From positions 7,665 to 42,608 of the forward strand of contig DIXH01000022.1 of the NCBI GenBank assembly GCA_002428605.1: a stretch of 34,944 nucleotides of DNA, written 5' to 3'. Source of the DNA: Clostridiaceae bacterium UBA6085 (GTDB lineage: Bacteria; Bacillota; Clostridia; Clostridiales; Clostridiaceae). The notes beneath the pieces are model-generated. The model was not told where the DNA came from, ran no database searches, and saw only the letters and a list, made by a program, of their open reading frames with translations. The translations under genes were made by a program, and so were the position numbers. This document shows, in pieces, positions 1 through 7,273 of the stretch; positions within the stretch are counted from its first letter, which is position 1; each line of letters begins with the position of its first letter.

Positions 1-810
1 GCCGGTGCTGAAGCCACTTATACCATCGAGGCAATGATGCACGATGGAAAGGCGCTGCAGTCGGGAACAAGCCACTACTTCGGAGATGGCTTCGCCAAGG
101 CCTTCGACATCAAGTTCGCGGACAAGGACAGCCAGCTTAAGTACGTCCATGAGACAAGCTGGGGGCTTTCGACAAGGGTCATCGGAGCAATCATAATGGT
201 TCATGGAGATGACTCAGGCCTGATACTTCCACCAAGGGTCGCACCGGTTCAGGTTGTAATAGTTCCGGTTGCCCAGCATAAGGAAGGCGTCCTTGAAAAG
301 GCTGAAGAGCTTAGGAAGTCGATTTCCGCGTATGCCAGGGTCAAGCTTGACGCGTCAGACAAGAAGCCGGGCTGGAAGTTCAGCGAATATGAGATGAAAG
401 GTGTACCCGTAAGGCTTGAGGTCGGACCTAAGGACATCGAGCAGAACCAGGTTGTCCTTGTCAGAAGGGATACCAGGGAGAAGACAATTGTTCCGATGGA
501 TGAGCTTGAGACTAAGCTCCAGGAACTCTTTGATGATATTCACAATTCACTTTATGAGAAAGCACTTGTAAGGCTTGAGAACATGACATCAGAAGCATCT
601 GATTTCGACTCACTCAAGGTCGCAGCTGAGACAAAGCCTGGATTCATAAAGGCGATGTGGTGCGGGAAGCTCTCATGTGAAGAGAAGATCAAGGAAGAAG
701 CAGGACTCTCCTCAAGGTGCATGCCTTTCGAGCAGGAAGAGATATCCAAGACATGCGTATGCTGCGGCGAAAAGGCTGAGCAGATGGTTGTCTGGGGCAA
801 GGCCTACTAA
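1..810 (+). CDS. proS: Prolyl-tRNA synthetase, archaeal/zinc type, C-terminal part
   Basis: The reading frame is open from base 1, so the N-terminus lies outside the window; about 269 residues are present. ProRS charges tRNA-Pro with proline in the cytosol. Visible parts are the end of the class II catalytic core (SGTSHYFGDGFAKAFDI, then the ETSWGLSTRVIGA segment and the GLILPPRVAP motif-3 region), an anticodon-binding domain, and a C-terminal zinc-binding domain with Cys pairs (CGKLSC and CVCCG). The protein ends in WGKAY, and a C-terminal Tyr is typical of this ProRS class. This is the eukaryote/archaeal-like form rather than the E. coli form with an editing insertion; it occurs in several Clostridia. 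A terminator follows directly. Confidence 0.95.
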   Translation, partial: AGAEATYTIEAMMHDGKALQSGTSHYFGDGFAKAFDIKFADKDSQLKYVHETSWGLSTRVIGAIIMVHGDDSGLILPPRVAPVQVVIVPVAQHKEGVLEKAEELRKSISAYARVKLDASDKKPGWKFSEYEMKGVPVRLEVGPKDIEQNQVVLVRRDTREKTIVPMDELETKLQELFDDIHNSLYEKALVRLENMTSEASDFDSLKVAAETKPGFIKAMWCGKLSCEEKIKEEAGLSSRCMPFEQEEISKTCVCCGEKAEQMVVWGKAY

Positions 811-840
811 AATATTAAATAACTGATAACATTCACCATA

Positions 841-873
841 AAACGCCCCTCCTCATACAAGGAAGGGGCGTTT
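841..873 (+). terminator. Rho-independent terminator of proS
   Basis: A GC-rich hairpin with arms AAACGCCCCT and AGGGGCGTTT lies 30 nt after the proS stop. The T run is short (TTTG). It separates proS from the next gene. Confidence 0.8.
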
Positions 874-904
874 GTCATATAATGTAGGTGAGGGAGGTGA
901 TTGT

Positions 905-1231
905 ATGCTCAGGCTTGATGAGATCCTCACCGGTGACTTCACCTTAAGGGGTACCAAGGACCGGGAAGGAGATCTTGACTATTTTCTTGACAACTTCGGA
1001 AAGCCGCTCGTTGTAAAGTACATGATAGAAATGGAGTTCTTCGAGGTAGCTACGATACTTATTAGGATAGGCAAGGGACCGCTTATTTCAGTGCACTTCC
1101 TGAAGGACAGGGACATTATGTCAGCCATGTCCTTCATAGAGGTTGATACCAGGAAGGCCGACCTCCACTACAGGATTGAAGATGACAAGAGCTATCTACT
1201 GATACGTGACAAGGTATGGGGAGAGCTATAG
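905..1231 (+). CDS. Hypothetical protein, 108 aa
   Basis: I do not recognise a family. The ATG at 905 is chosen because GGAGGTGA lies 4 nt upstream; the frame is open further 5' but that part overlaps the proS terminator. The protein is soluble, with no signal peptide or membrane helix. It is acidic with mixed alpha/beta character (MLRLDEILTGDF at the start, a hydrophobic strand EVATILIRIG in the middle, SYLLIRDKVWGEL at the end). It stands alone between the proS terminator and a strong bidirectional terminator, so it is probably monocistronic. Codon use matches its neighbours. Confidence 0.7.
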   Translation: MLRLDEILTGDFTLRGTKDREGDLDYFLDNFGKPLVVKYMIEMEFFEVATILIRIGKGPLISVHFLKDRDIMSAMSFIEVDTRKADLHYRIEDDKSYLLIRDKVWGEL

Positions 1232-1253
1232 GATCAGGCAAGCAGGAAAAAAG

Positions 1254-1308
1254 AAAAGTCACAGGTTAGCGCTCACATTATTTAGTGAACTGCTTACCTG
1301 TGACTTTT
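1254..1308. terminator. Bidirectional terminator between convergent genes
   Basis: Arms AAAAGTCACAGGT (1254-1266) and ACCTGTGACTTTT (1296-1308) form a 13-bp stem with A and T tracts on both sides. It serves the unknown gene on the plus strand and the PNPOx/RtcB/sortase operon on the minus strand. Confidence 0.85.
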
Positions 1309-1725
1309 TTAGACTTCCATGAATTTGCCTTCAGTGATCCCATCCATCAATAGGAAGCCAGTGATCCTTACCAGTATGATGCATGAGTTAGACGATTCTC
1401 CGAATACGGATAAATCGGGACTTACATTAAGCAGCCTTTCAAGGTATCCGCGCTTTAGTTCGTCATCCGCAACGATTTCTGCTTTCCCGTAGACAGTCAG
1501 GGCTCTCGGAGTACTCTCAGTAAGCCTCGTGTCAATAAGCAGGCTTACACTTGGATTCTCACTTATGTTTCTGCACTTGACGCTGTCAATTGATGCCATC
1601 ATGTATATTTCTCTGACCTCGCTGTCAGTCGCATACTTCATCAGCGAACTGTTGGGTACGTCCTTAAGACTAGTCGAGAGGACAGAGAGTTTGTTTTCCT
1701 TTACCATTTCCTTTGCCTTGTTCAC
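1309..1725 (-). CDS. Pyridoxamine 5'-phosphate oxidase-like FMN-binding protein
   Basis: A 138-aa protein with the split-barrel flavin fold of PNPOx-like proteins: N-terminal LSVLSTSLKDVPNSSLMKYATD, then EIYMMASIDSVKCRNISENPSVSLLID and the barrel strand ALTVYGKAEIV. Such short proteins bind FMN, F420 or heme and are usually not true PdxH. The substrate cannot be told from sequence. The start is a GTG at 1725 with GGAGATG about 5 nt upstream. It is the last gene of a leftward operon, 25 nt after rtcB, and ends on the bidirectional terminator. Confidence 0.8.
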   Translation of the reverse strand: MNKAKEMVKENKLSVLSTSLKDVPNSSLMKYATDSEVREIYMMASIDSVKCRNISENPSVSLLIDTRLTESTPRALTVYGKAEIVADDELKRGYLERLLNVSPDLSVFGESSNSCIILVRITGFLLMDGITEGKFMEV

Positions 1726-1750
1726 TTTGACATCTCCTTCGCTTGCTTTA

Positions 1751-2857
1751 TCATGGTGACTTGAAGTTGTAGATCGGCTTCAGCGTCTTCTCAACAGTAA
1801 CGGTATCGCCTATAGAGTCCAGTATCTCATCCATGGGCTTGTAGGCGTCAGGTGCTTCGTCGAGGGTCGACCTTGATACCGAGGTTGTGAAAATGCCTTT
1901 CATCGATTCAGCGTACCTTTCCATGGAGAGGATATCCTTTGCCCTGTGCCTGCTCATGAGCCTCCCGGCTCCATGGGGGGCTGACTGGTTCCAGTCTTCG
2001 TTGCCTTTGCCCGTGCAAAGGAGTGACCCATCCCTCATGTTCATGGGTATGAGCAGCAGCTCACCCTTCTTTGCTGATACTGAGCCCTTCCTCAGGACCA
2101 TGCCCTCAATGTCTATATAGTTGTGGATGGTTGAAAATTCATCCTTCATGCTCCAGCCCATCTTTGACAGTATCACCCTTGCCATCGCATGCCTGTTGAG
2201 GTCAGCGTACTTCTGGACAATGGCGATGTCATGAAGGTAATCCTTGAAGTCGGTGCCTTCAAGGTAGGTGAGCTGTCTGGGTATTCCGCTTCCTGAAAGG
2301 GCTTTGCCGGCCAGGCTTTGGTAATGCTCTGCAAGCTGCTTTCCAAGATGCCTGGACCCTGAATGTATGACAAGGTAGGTTTCGCCGCTGTCATCCATAT
2401 CAAGCTCTATGAAGTGGTTTCCCCCTCCAAGGGTTCCTACTGAAAGGCTGGCCCTGCTTAGGTCCATCCTTTCTGAGCATTTAAGGTCAAAGATATCCGC
2501 CTTCCTTGCTTCAGACAGCGGGGTCTTCCTGATGCCAAAGCCCGATGGGACATCATCCCTTATGACCTTGTCGAGCTTCTCCAGGTCCTTCATGGTCAGC
2601 CTTCGCTTAAGGTCAAGCCTCATTACCAGCATTCCGCAGCCTATGTCGACTCCGACAAGGTTAGGCACGACTTTCCCTGAAACGGTCATTGTTGTTCCGA
2701 TGACGCAGCCTGCGCCGGAGTGGGCGTCGGGCATGATCCTGATTTTCGAACCCTTGGTGAAGGGCTGGTCAAGGAGCTCAGTTATCTGCTCTATGGCTTC
2801 GTTCTCCAGATTTCTTGCGAATATCCTCGCATTACCGTATCTTCCTGAAATATCCAT
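1751..2857 (-). CDS. rtcB: RtcB-family RNA ligase
   Basis: RtcB joins 2',3'-cyclic phosphate (or 3'-phosphate) and 5'-OH RNA ends with GTP and Mn2+, in RNA repair or tRNA splicing. The 368-aa protein has PDAHSGAGCVIGTT, the metal-binding VGVDIGCGM (Cys about 74), GGGNHFIEL, HSGSRHLG and the active-site segment NQSAPHGAGR, whose His (about residue 295) would take the guanylate. It is shorter than E. coli RtcB (408 aa), as in the compact RtcB subgroup common in Clostridia. The ATG has GGAGG 5 nt upstream. It lies between the sortase (37 nt) and PNPOx-like (25 nt) genes, apparently co-transcribed. No rtcA or archease gene is adjacent, so the RNA target is unknown. Confidence 0.93.
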   Translation of the reverse strand: MDISGRYGNARIFARNLENEAIEQITELLDQPFTKGSKIRIMPDAHSGAGCVIGTTMTVSGKVVPNLVGVDIGCGMLVMRLDLKRRLTMKDLEKLDKVIRDDVPSGFGIRKTPLSEARKADIFDLKCSERMDLSRASLSVGTLGGGNHFIELDMDDSGETYLVIHSGSRHLGKQLAEHYQSLAGKALSGSGIPRQLTYLEGTDFKDYLHDIAIVQKYADLNRHAMARVILSKMGWSMKDEFSTIHNYIDIEGMVLRKGSVSAKKGELLLIPMNMRDGSLLCTGKGNEDWNQSAPHGAGRLMSRHRAKDILSMERYAESMKGIFTTSVSRSTLDEAPDAYKPMDEILDSIGDTVTVEKTLKPIYNFKSP

Positions 2858-2894
2858 TTTTCCTCCAAAAATGAACGGAGCCCTTACGGCCCCG

Positions 2895-3605
2895 TTATTT
2901 AAGCTTCCCGAACACTATCACGCGTTTGGTGCTGTCTACGGTGCACGTGACGAGGGTTATGGTTGAATTGTCAGTATGGTTCAGCACCTCCATGGCGGTT
3001 GGGAGCACAATCTTGGTTCCTGTCACCACGTAGGTATATTCCTTTGTCTTGGTCTTGATCTTTATCTCGTCTCCAACCTTGAGCTTGTGGATGTCCCTGA
3101 AATAATGGGCATACGTATAGTTCCTGTGCGATGCCAGAGCGAAGTTGCCGCTGCCCGGGAGCCCTGTCCCTTCAAAATGGCCTACTGCATACTTAAGCGA
3201 CTTGTCTCCAATACCCTCTACTATAGGCCCGTACACACCGATCTTTGGTATGGTTATGAGCCCTATGACCTTAAGGTTCTTGATGGCATTGTTAACTACA
3301 TCCTCACGTTCCTTCTGAAGCTCCTCAGCTGTCTTCACCGGAGCCGAAGGGGAAGTGGGGGTCAAGGAGGGGTCTTCCTCGGCTGGGTCTCCTGGAAGAA
3401 CTTCCTCCGTCGGGTCGCCAGGAAGCACCGGGTTTTCAGAAGCGGGGTCGCCAGATGGTGTCAGTTCGTCAAGGTCGATCAGGCTTTCCTCGAACCTTGC
3501 GATAAGTATCTCGTTTGCCTTATCTGCCTGATATCTCATATACATGGTGTAGGAAACAGTGCCAAGACCGATAAGTATCAGCAGGGCGCCTATTATTCTC
3601 TTCAT
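2895..3605 (-). CDS. Class D-like sortase with Pro-rich linker
   Basis: Sortases are membrane-anchored transpeptidases that attach proteins to the cell wall or cut them at a sorting signal. The protein starts with one membrane helix (residues about 3-20), then an acidic Pro-rich linker with repeated PGDP units (about residues 50-90), then the sortase barrel. The catalytic set is visible: His about 160 in ASHRNY, Cys about 221 in LVTCT, Arg about 228 in TKRVIVFG. The ATG at 3605 is preferred over an in-frame TTG at 3614 because AAGGA lies 9 nt upstream of the ATG and abuts the TTG. It is first in a leftward operon with rtcB. No LPxTG substrate is encoded nearby. Class D is inferred from the N-terminal anchor and TLxTC-like motif. 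Confidence 0.88.
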   Translation of the reverse strand: MKRIIGALLILIGLGTVSYTMYMRYQADKANEILIARFEESLIDLDELTPSGDPASENPVLPGDPTEEVLPGDPAEEDPSLTPTSPSAPVKTAEELQKEREDVVNNAIKNLKVIGLITIPKIGVYGPIVEGIGDKSLKYAVGHFEGTGLPGSGNFALASHRNYTYAHYFRDIHKLKVGDEIKIKTKTKEYTYVVTGTKIVLPTAMEVLNHTDNSTITLVTCTVDSTKRVIVFGKLK

Positions 3606-3657
3606 GTTAATCAATCCTTCAGGGGAGCATGATTTTTATAACTCCCTCTTTTACACA

Positions 3658-3666
3658 ATTATATCA
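3658..3666 (-). promoter_or_regulatory. Extended -10 of the sortase-rtcB operon
   Basis: On the minus strand the sequence reads TGATATAAT, an extended -10 element about 50 nt before the sortase ATG. No good -35 box at 17 nt is seen, as expected for extended -10 promoters. Confidence 0.5.
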
Positions 3667-3714
3667 GATACAAGGCAGTCAATTTGCGACAAAACAGTAA
3701 AGAATCGTGAACGA

Positions 3715-3723
3715 TGATATAAT
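3715..3723 (+). promoter_or_regulatory. Extended -10 of ispF
   Basis: TGATATAAT lies 36 nt before the ispF ATG. It is divergent from the sortase promoter, about 50 nt away. Confidence 0.5.
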
Positions 3724-3758
3724 ATTGGTGATGAAGATGATTTTTGGAGGAATTTACC

Positions 3759-4235
3759 ATGAGGATAGGTATGGGATACGACGTGCACAGGCTGGTTGAA
3801 GGAAGGGACCTTATCATCGGAGGGGTGAGGATTCCCCACGAGACGGGCCTTCTAGGGCATTCAGATGCTGACGTCCTTGTTCATGCGATAATGGATGCGC
3901 TTATAGGAGCCCTTGGAAAAGGTGACATCGGGAAGCATTTTCCGGATACGGATGAGAGGTTCAAAGGAGCTGACAGCATGGGACTCCTTGCGCATGTCAG
4001 GGAAATGCTTGTCGCTGAGGGATACAGGGTGTCAAACATCGACTGCGTGATAATAGCCCAGAAGCCCAAGATGGCACCATTCATCCCGCAGATGAAGGCA
4101 AGGGTGGCCGAGGTCCTTGTAATGGATGAGGCTGATATCAACATAAAGGCGACTACAGAGGAAGGGCTGGGATTTACAGGCGCTCTCCTGGGGATATCTT
4201 CCCAGGCTGTCGCCCTGATTGAAAAGGTCAGATAG
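3759..4235 (+). CDS. ispF: 2-C-methyl-D-erythritol 2,4-cyclodiphosphate synthase
   Basis: IspF makes ME-cPP from CDP-ME 2-phosphate in the MEP isoprenoid pathway. The 158-aa length is normal. Metal ligands Asp8, His10 (GYDVHRL) and His42 (DADVLVHAIMDALIGA) are in place, as are DIGKHFPDTD and the C-terminal INIKATTEEGLGFTG. The ATG at 3759 is chosen because GGAGG lies about 8 nt upstream; the in-frame TTG at 3744 overlaps that site. No other MEP gene is adjacent. No terminator separates it clearly from the next gene, which has its own promoter. Confidence 0.97.
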   Translation: MRIGMGYDVHRLVEGRDLIIGGVRIPHETGLLGHSDADVLVHAIMDALIGALGKGDIGKHFPDTDERFKGADSMGLLAHVREMLVAEGYRVSNIDCVIIAQKPKMAPFIPQMKARVAEVLVMDEADINIKATTEEGLGFTGALLGISSQAVALIEKVR

Positions 4236-4253
4236 GGCATTGTCAGGTTTTTT

Positions 4254-4262
4254 TGGTATAAT
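4254..4262 (+). promoter_or_regulatory. Extended -10 before the nitroreductase gene
   Basis: TGGTATAAT lies 34 nt before the ATG at 4297. A TTGTCA at 4240-4245 is too close (11 nt) to act as a normal -35 box. Confidence 0.5.
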
Positions 4263-4296
4263 GGACTAGAGTTTAAACTGTCTGCGAGGTGTGTCC

Positions 4297-5115
4297 ATGG
4301 ATCTGTATGAGAACATAATGAAAAGAAAGTCGACAAGAAGGTTCCTGACGGAGCCTCTTAGTGCTGACGCCATGGACAGGGTGAGGAAAGAGGCTGAGAG
4401 AGCTCCAAAGCTATTTGAAAGCCTGCCGGTAGAATTTCTGATAGTCGAGGACGGAGAAAAGCTGTATGGCAGGATGAGCGGAATCCTCGGCACCTATGGA
4501 AAGGTGAAGGCACCGCACTATATCATAGTAGCAGCCGGCAAAAAGCCCGGCTTCAGGCAGGCAGCGGGTTATTCACTGGAGCATCTTGTACTTGCGATAA
4601 ACAACCTTGGCATAGCGACCTGCATTACCGCCGGAGGACTTTCGGCTGAGGACCTAGAAGGCCTTGCTGAGCTGAAGGAAGATATGCTGCTTGTGGCAGC
4701 CATAGCCTTCGGTCCGCCGGAGGTTCCTGAAGAGCTCTATGCGGCCCAGAGGTACCATAAGAGGAAGCCCCTTCCCGACCTGGTCCTCATGGGACTTGTA
4801 AAAAGGAAGTACAAGGACATTTTCGATGCTGCAAGGCTGGCTCCGTCATACATGAACACGCAGCCATGGAGGTTCGTCATTGAGGACGAGAGGATACATC
4901 TCTTCAGGGCAAGGATGGGATTCATAAAGAACGCCCTTCTGAAATCAAACAACAAGATAGACATAGGCATAGCCCTTGCACATATGGTAATAGCAATCAG
5001 GCACAAGGGACTTAAGTTCAGCCTGAAGAGCGAGCCCATTGAGTACCAGGAAGCCGAATATGTAGTTACCATCGAGCTGAAGGGGCATTCAGTCAGGAAG
5101 GAGAGGAGCTCATGA
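4297..5115 (+). CDS. Nitroreductase-family protein
   Basis: A 272-aa FMN-dependent nitroreductase-fold protein. The N-terminal MKRKSTRRF is the phosphate-binding segment of the family, and PSYMNTQPWRFVI near residue 185 is the classic substrate/FMN segment found near the N-terminus of shorter homologues. Having both suggests the two-lobed (putative TM nitroreductase) subfamily, where the protein folds as two halves. The native substrate is unknown; the family reduces nitro groups, quinones or flavins with NAD(P)H. The ATG at 4297 has GAGGT 6 nt upstream; an in-frame GTG at 4291 abuts that site. It overlaps the next gene by 4 nt (ATGA), so the two are translationally coupled. Confidence 0.85.
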   Translation: MDLYENIMKRKSTRRFLTEPLSADAMDRVRKEAERAPKLFESLPVEFLIVEDGEKLYGRMSGILGTYGKVKAPHYIIVAAGKKPGFRQAAGYSLEHLVLAINNLGIATCITAGGLSAEDLEGLAELKEDMLLVAAIAFGPPEVPEELYAAQRYHKRKPLPDLVLMGLVKRKYKDIFDAARLAPSYMNTQPWRFVIEDERIHLFRARMGFIKNALLKSNNKIDIGIALAHMVIAIRHKGLKFSLKSEPIEYQEAEYVVTIELKGHSVRKERSS

Positions 5116-5636
5116 AGAGGTCGGATAGTTTCAAGCTTGTCCTGTTGACCGCTGCAGGAGCGGCGGCCGCAGCATATGTGCTGTCAAAGGCAATGCCTTC
5201 AAGAAGCCGTGGTAAGGAAAGCAAGCCCGCACAGCAGAGGACAAGGGATGCAGTGAGGATAGGGATACCGCTTGCAAGGGTGTTCAGGCAGGATGAGGAG
5301 ATAATGTGCGGGGACATTAATATAAGAGTTACAGGGATTGAGCACGTGAAGGCACCCGGTGATGCAGATTCCACCTTCAGGATACTGCTTAGGCTGGAGA
5401 ACAGGGGAATGAGGCCATATACCTACAAAAAGGAGCATTTCCAGAGACAGGATGCTGACTACGACATGTTTGATGAAATCGGAAGCGAAGACGGGTCTCG
5501 TGAGCCGGTCATGTTAAGGACAGGAGAGGTATTTGACGAGGTGCTGATGTTTAAGGTCAGGGAAGGCACAGAAGGCTTCTCGCTCATATATATGAATGAG
5601 CATTCAAAGCCTGTGGGGATAGATTTCGTGCTCTGA
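5112..5636 (+). CDS. Membrane-anchored extracytoplasmic protein, DUF4352-like
   Basis: A 174-aa protein with an N-terminal helix (KLVLLTAAGAAAAAYVLSKA, residues 8-27) that could be a signal anchor, followed by a basic stretch. The rest looks like an Ig-like beta domain: INIRVTGIEHV, STFRILLRLENRGMRPYTY, then EPVMLRTGEVFDEVLMFKVREG. This layout recalls DUF4352/telokin-like surface domains, but the match is by eye and weak. Its ATG overlaps the nitroreductase stop (ATGA) and a GGAG lies just upstream, so the two are expressed together. A terminator follows. Confidence 0.7.
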   Translation: MKRSDSFKLVLLTAAGAAAAAYVLSKAMPSRSRGKESKPAQQRTRDAVRIGIPLARVFRQDEEIMCGDINIRVTGIEHVKAPGDADSTFRILLRLENRGMRPYTYKKEHFQRQDADYDMFDEIGSEDGSREPVMLRTGEVFDEVLMFKVREGTEGFSLIYMNEHSKPVGIDFVL

Positions 5637-5650
5637 TGCATGGGTACGTT

Positions 5651-5676
5651 AGGCGGAGGGGTTCCTCCGCCTTTAT
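5651..5676 (+). terminator. Terminator after nitroreductase operon
   Basis: Perfect 9-bp stem AGGCGGAGG / CCTCCGCCT with loop GGTT, then TTATT. Confidence 0.85.
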
Positions 5677-5848
5677 TATGGAATCAGGCATTATTTTGTA
5701 ACGATAATTCAGTGAACTGATAAACTAAACATTAACGAAAAATAACCTTTACATATGGCATTTAAACCTTTTAAAGGACTGAACAAGACTATTTTGCGTT
5801 AAAGTTGAGTCAAAACACCTTTTCCTATATTTAATAAATTTGGTTTTA

Positions 5849-5857
5849 TGATATAAT
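5849..5857 (+). promoter_or_regulatory. Extended -10 of the rnf operon
   Basis: TGATATAAT within the AT-rich intergenic stretch 5677-5943. It implies a leader of about 80 nt. The rest of this gap holds no gene that I can see. I found no clear Rex operator or riboswitch in it. Confidence 0.5.
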
Positions 5858-5943
5858 TATTCGGAAAGTGAATAAGAATGATACAAAATCCTCATAGAGG
5901 AGTTCATTTTTAATCGAAATTTTAACAAATTATGAAAGGTTGG

Positions 5944-7260
5944 GTGAACAGGATGTCAATATTTATTGGGCCGATGATGAAGCATCTGAATGGCCACAAG
6001 GAATTGACGAACCACAGCGAAGTCATAGATATCAAGGCTGGGGCATTGGTTTATATACCCCTCATGAACTGCACCGAGATAATTGCAAAGCCCGGTGACC
6101 AGGTCAAGGTCGGAACTATGATTGCTAAAAGAAGCGACCACTTCATTGTCCCTATATTCTCTTCTGTTTCCGGAACAGTCAGGGGTGTGGAGCACATGGT
6201 CCATGCCGGTGGCGGTACAGCGGACCACCTGGTCATAGAGAACGACGGGAAGTTCGAGGGAGTCAAATCATTCGAGCCTGGCAACTACGAGGAAATGACA
6301 AGGGATGAGCTTGTCACCTTCATGATGAACGCCGGCATAGTCGGCTGCGGCGGAGCTGGATTCCCTGCCTACATCAAATACAAGTTTGCAAAGGGCGTGG
6401 ACACGAAGTACATGAAGGATGCGCTTACCATCCTCATCAATGCGGTCGAGTGCGAACCTTATATCACTGCGGACTACAGGAACACTGAAGATAACCTTGA
6501 CCTCCTTGTCCTTGGTGTAAAGGCATTCATCAAGGCGGCTTCCGCCAAGGATGCCATCATCGCCATCAAGGAGACAAAGAAGGAGCTCATAGAAAAGCTT
6601 CAGCTTAGAGTCAAGGATGAGCCTAACATAAAGATAAGGCCTGTTCCTGACATGTACCCGATGGGCTGGGAGAGGACCCTCGTATTCGAGGTGTTCAAGG
6701 AAAGATATGACAAGCTTCCTGGTGAGCTTGGAGTGGTTGTCAATAATGCGACTACAGCGATCGCTTTCGCTGAAGCCCTTACAAAGGGTATAGGAATAGT
6801 CCAGAAGACAGTCACATTCAGCGGCGACGCCATAAAGAACCCGGTAAATGTAAGGGTTCCTGTAGGAGTCAAGGTCAGTGAGATAATGGAGCAGATAGGC
6901 GGATATTCCAAGGAAGACGCCATAGTCATTGCCGGCGGACCCATGATGGGAAAGGCGATTAAGTCTGACGAGTTCGTGATTACAGCTTCATCAAATGCGA
7001 TAACCATACTTGAAGCAAAGCCGATAGACACCATTCCATGCCTCAGATGCGGAAAGTGCAATGACTCATGCCCTGCAGGAATACTTCCTGTAAGGATAAA
7101 CAATGCCGAGAAGACAGGCAATGTTGCGCTCATACAGAAGCTGAGGGCTGACCAGTGCATCGAATGCGGAATGTGCACATATGTGTGCCCATCCAAGATC
7201 GAGGTTACCGAGAATGTCAGAAAGGCTAAGAAGCTGCTTTTGGCAGCAACTAAGAAGTAG
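5944..7260 (+). CDS. rnfC: Rnf electron transport complex subunit C
   Basis: RnfC is the peripheral cytosolic subunit that exchanges electrons with NAD(H). Visible parts: an N-terminal barrel-sandwich segment (VYIPLMNC...GTMIAKRSD), the nucleotide/FMN Rossmann-like part with GIVGCGGAGFPAYIKYKF and INAVECEPYITADYR, a SLBB-like part, and two C-terminal [4Fe-4S] motifs, CLRCGKCNDSCP and CIECGMCTYVCP. Length (about 438 aa) is normal. The start is uncertain: an ATG at 5932 has no ribosome binding site, a GTG at 5944 has AAAGG 4 nt upstream, and an ATG at 5953 has the same site 13 nt away. First gene of rnfCDGEA. Unlike RnfA/E in this operon, its iron-sulfur ligands are intact. Confidence 0.95.
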   Translation: MNRMSIFIGPMMKHLNGHKELTNHSEVIDIKAGALVYIPLMNCTEIIAKPGDQVKVGTMIAKRSDHFIVPIFSSVSGTVRGVEHMVHAGGGTADHLVIENDGKFEGVKSFEPGNYEEMTRDELVTFMMNAGIVGCGGAGFPAYIKYKFAKGVDTKYMKDALTILINAVECEPYITADYRNTEDNLDLLVLGVKAFIKAASAKDAIIAIKETKKELIEKLQLRVKDEPNIKIRPVPDMYPMGWERTLVFEVFKERYDKLPGELGVVVNNATTAIAFAEALTKGIGIVQKTVTFSGDAIKNPVNVRVPVGVKVSEIMEQIGGYSKEDAIVIAGGPMMGKAIKSDEFVITASSNAITILEAKPIDTIPCLRCGKCNDSCPAGILPVRINNAEKTGNVALIQKLRADQCIECGMCTYVCPSKIEVTENVRKAKKLLLAATKK

Positions 7261-7273
7261 GAGGTGAGAGGCA

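Noticed and set aside
2409..3632. Long plus-strand frames opposite rtcB and sortase
   Set aside because: They are antisense shadows of well-identified genes, with no family features of their own.
4240..4262. Normal -35/-10 promoter TTGTCA...TATAAT before the nitroreductase
   Set aside because: The spacer is only 11 nt; the extended -10 alone is the better reading.
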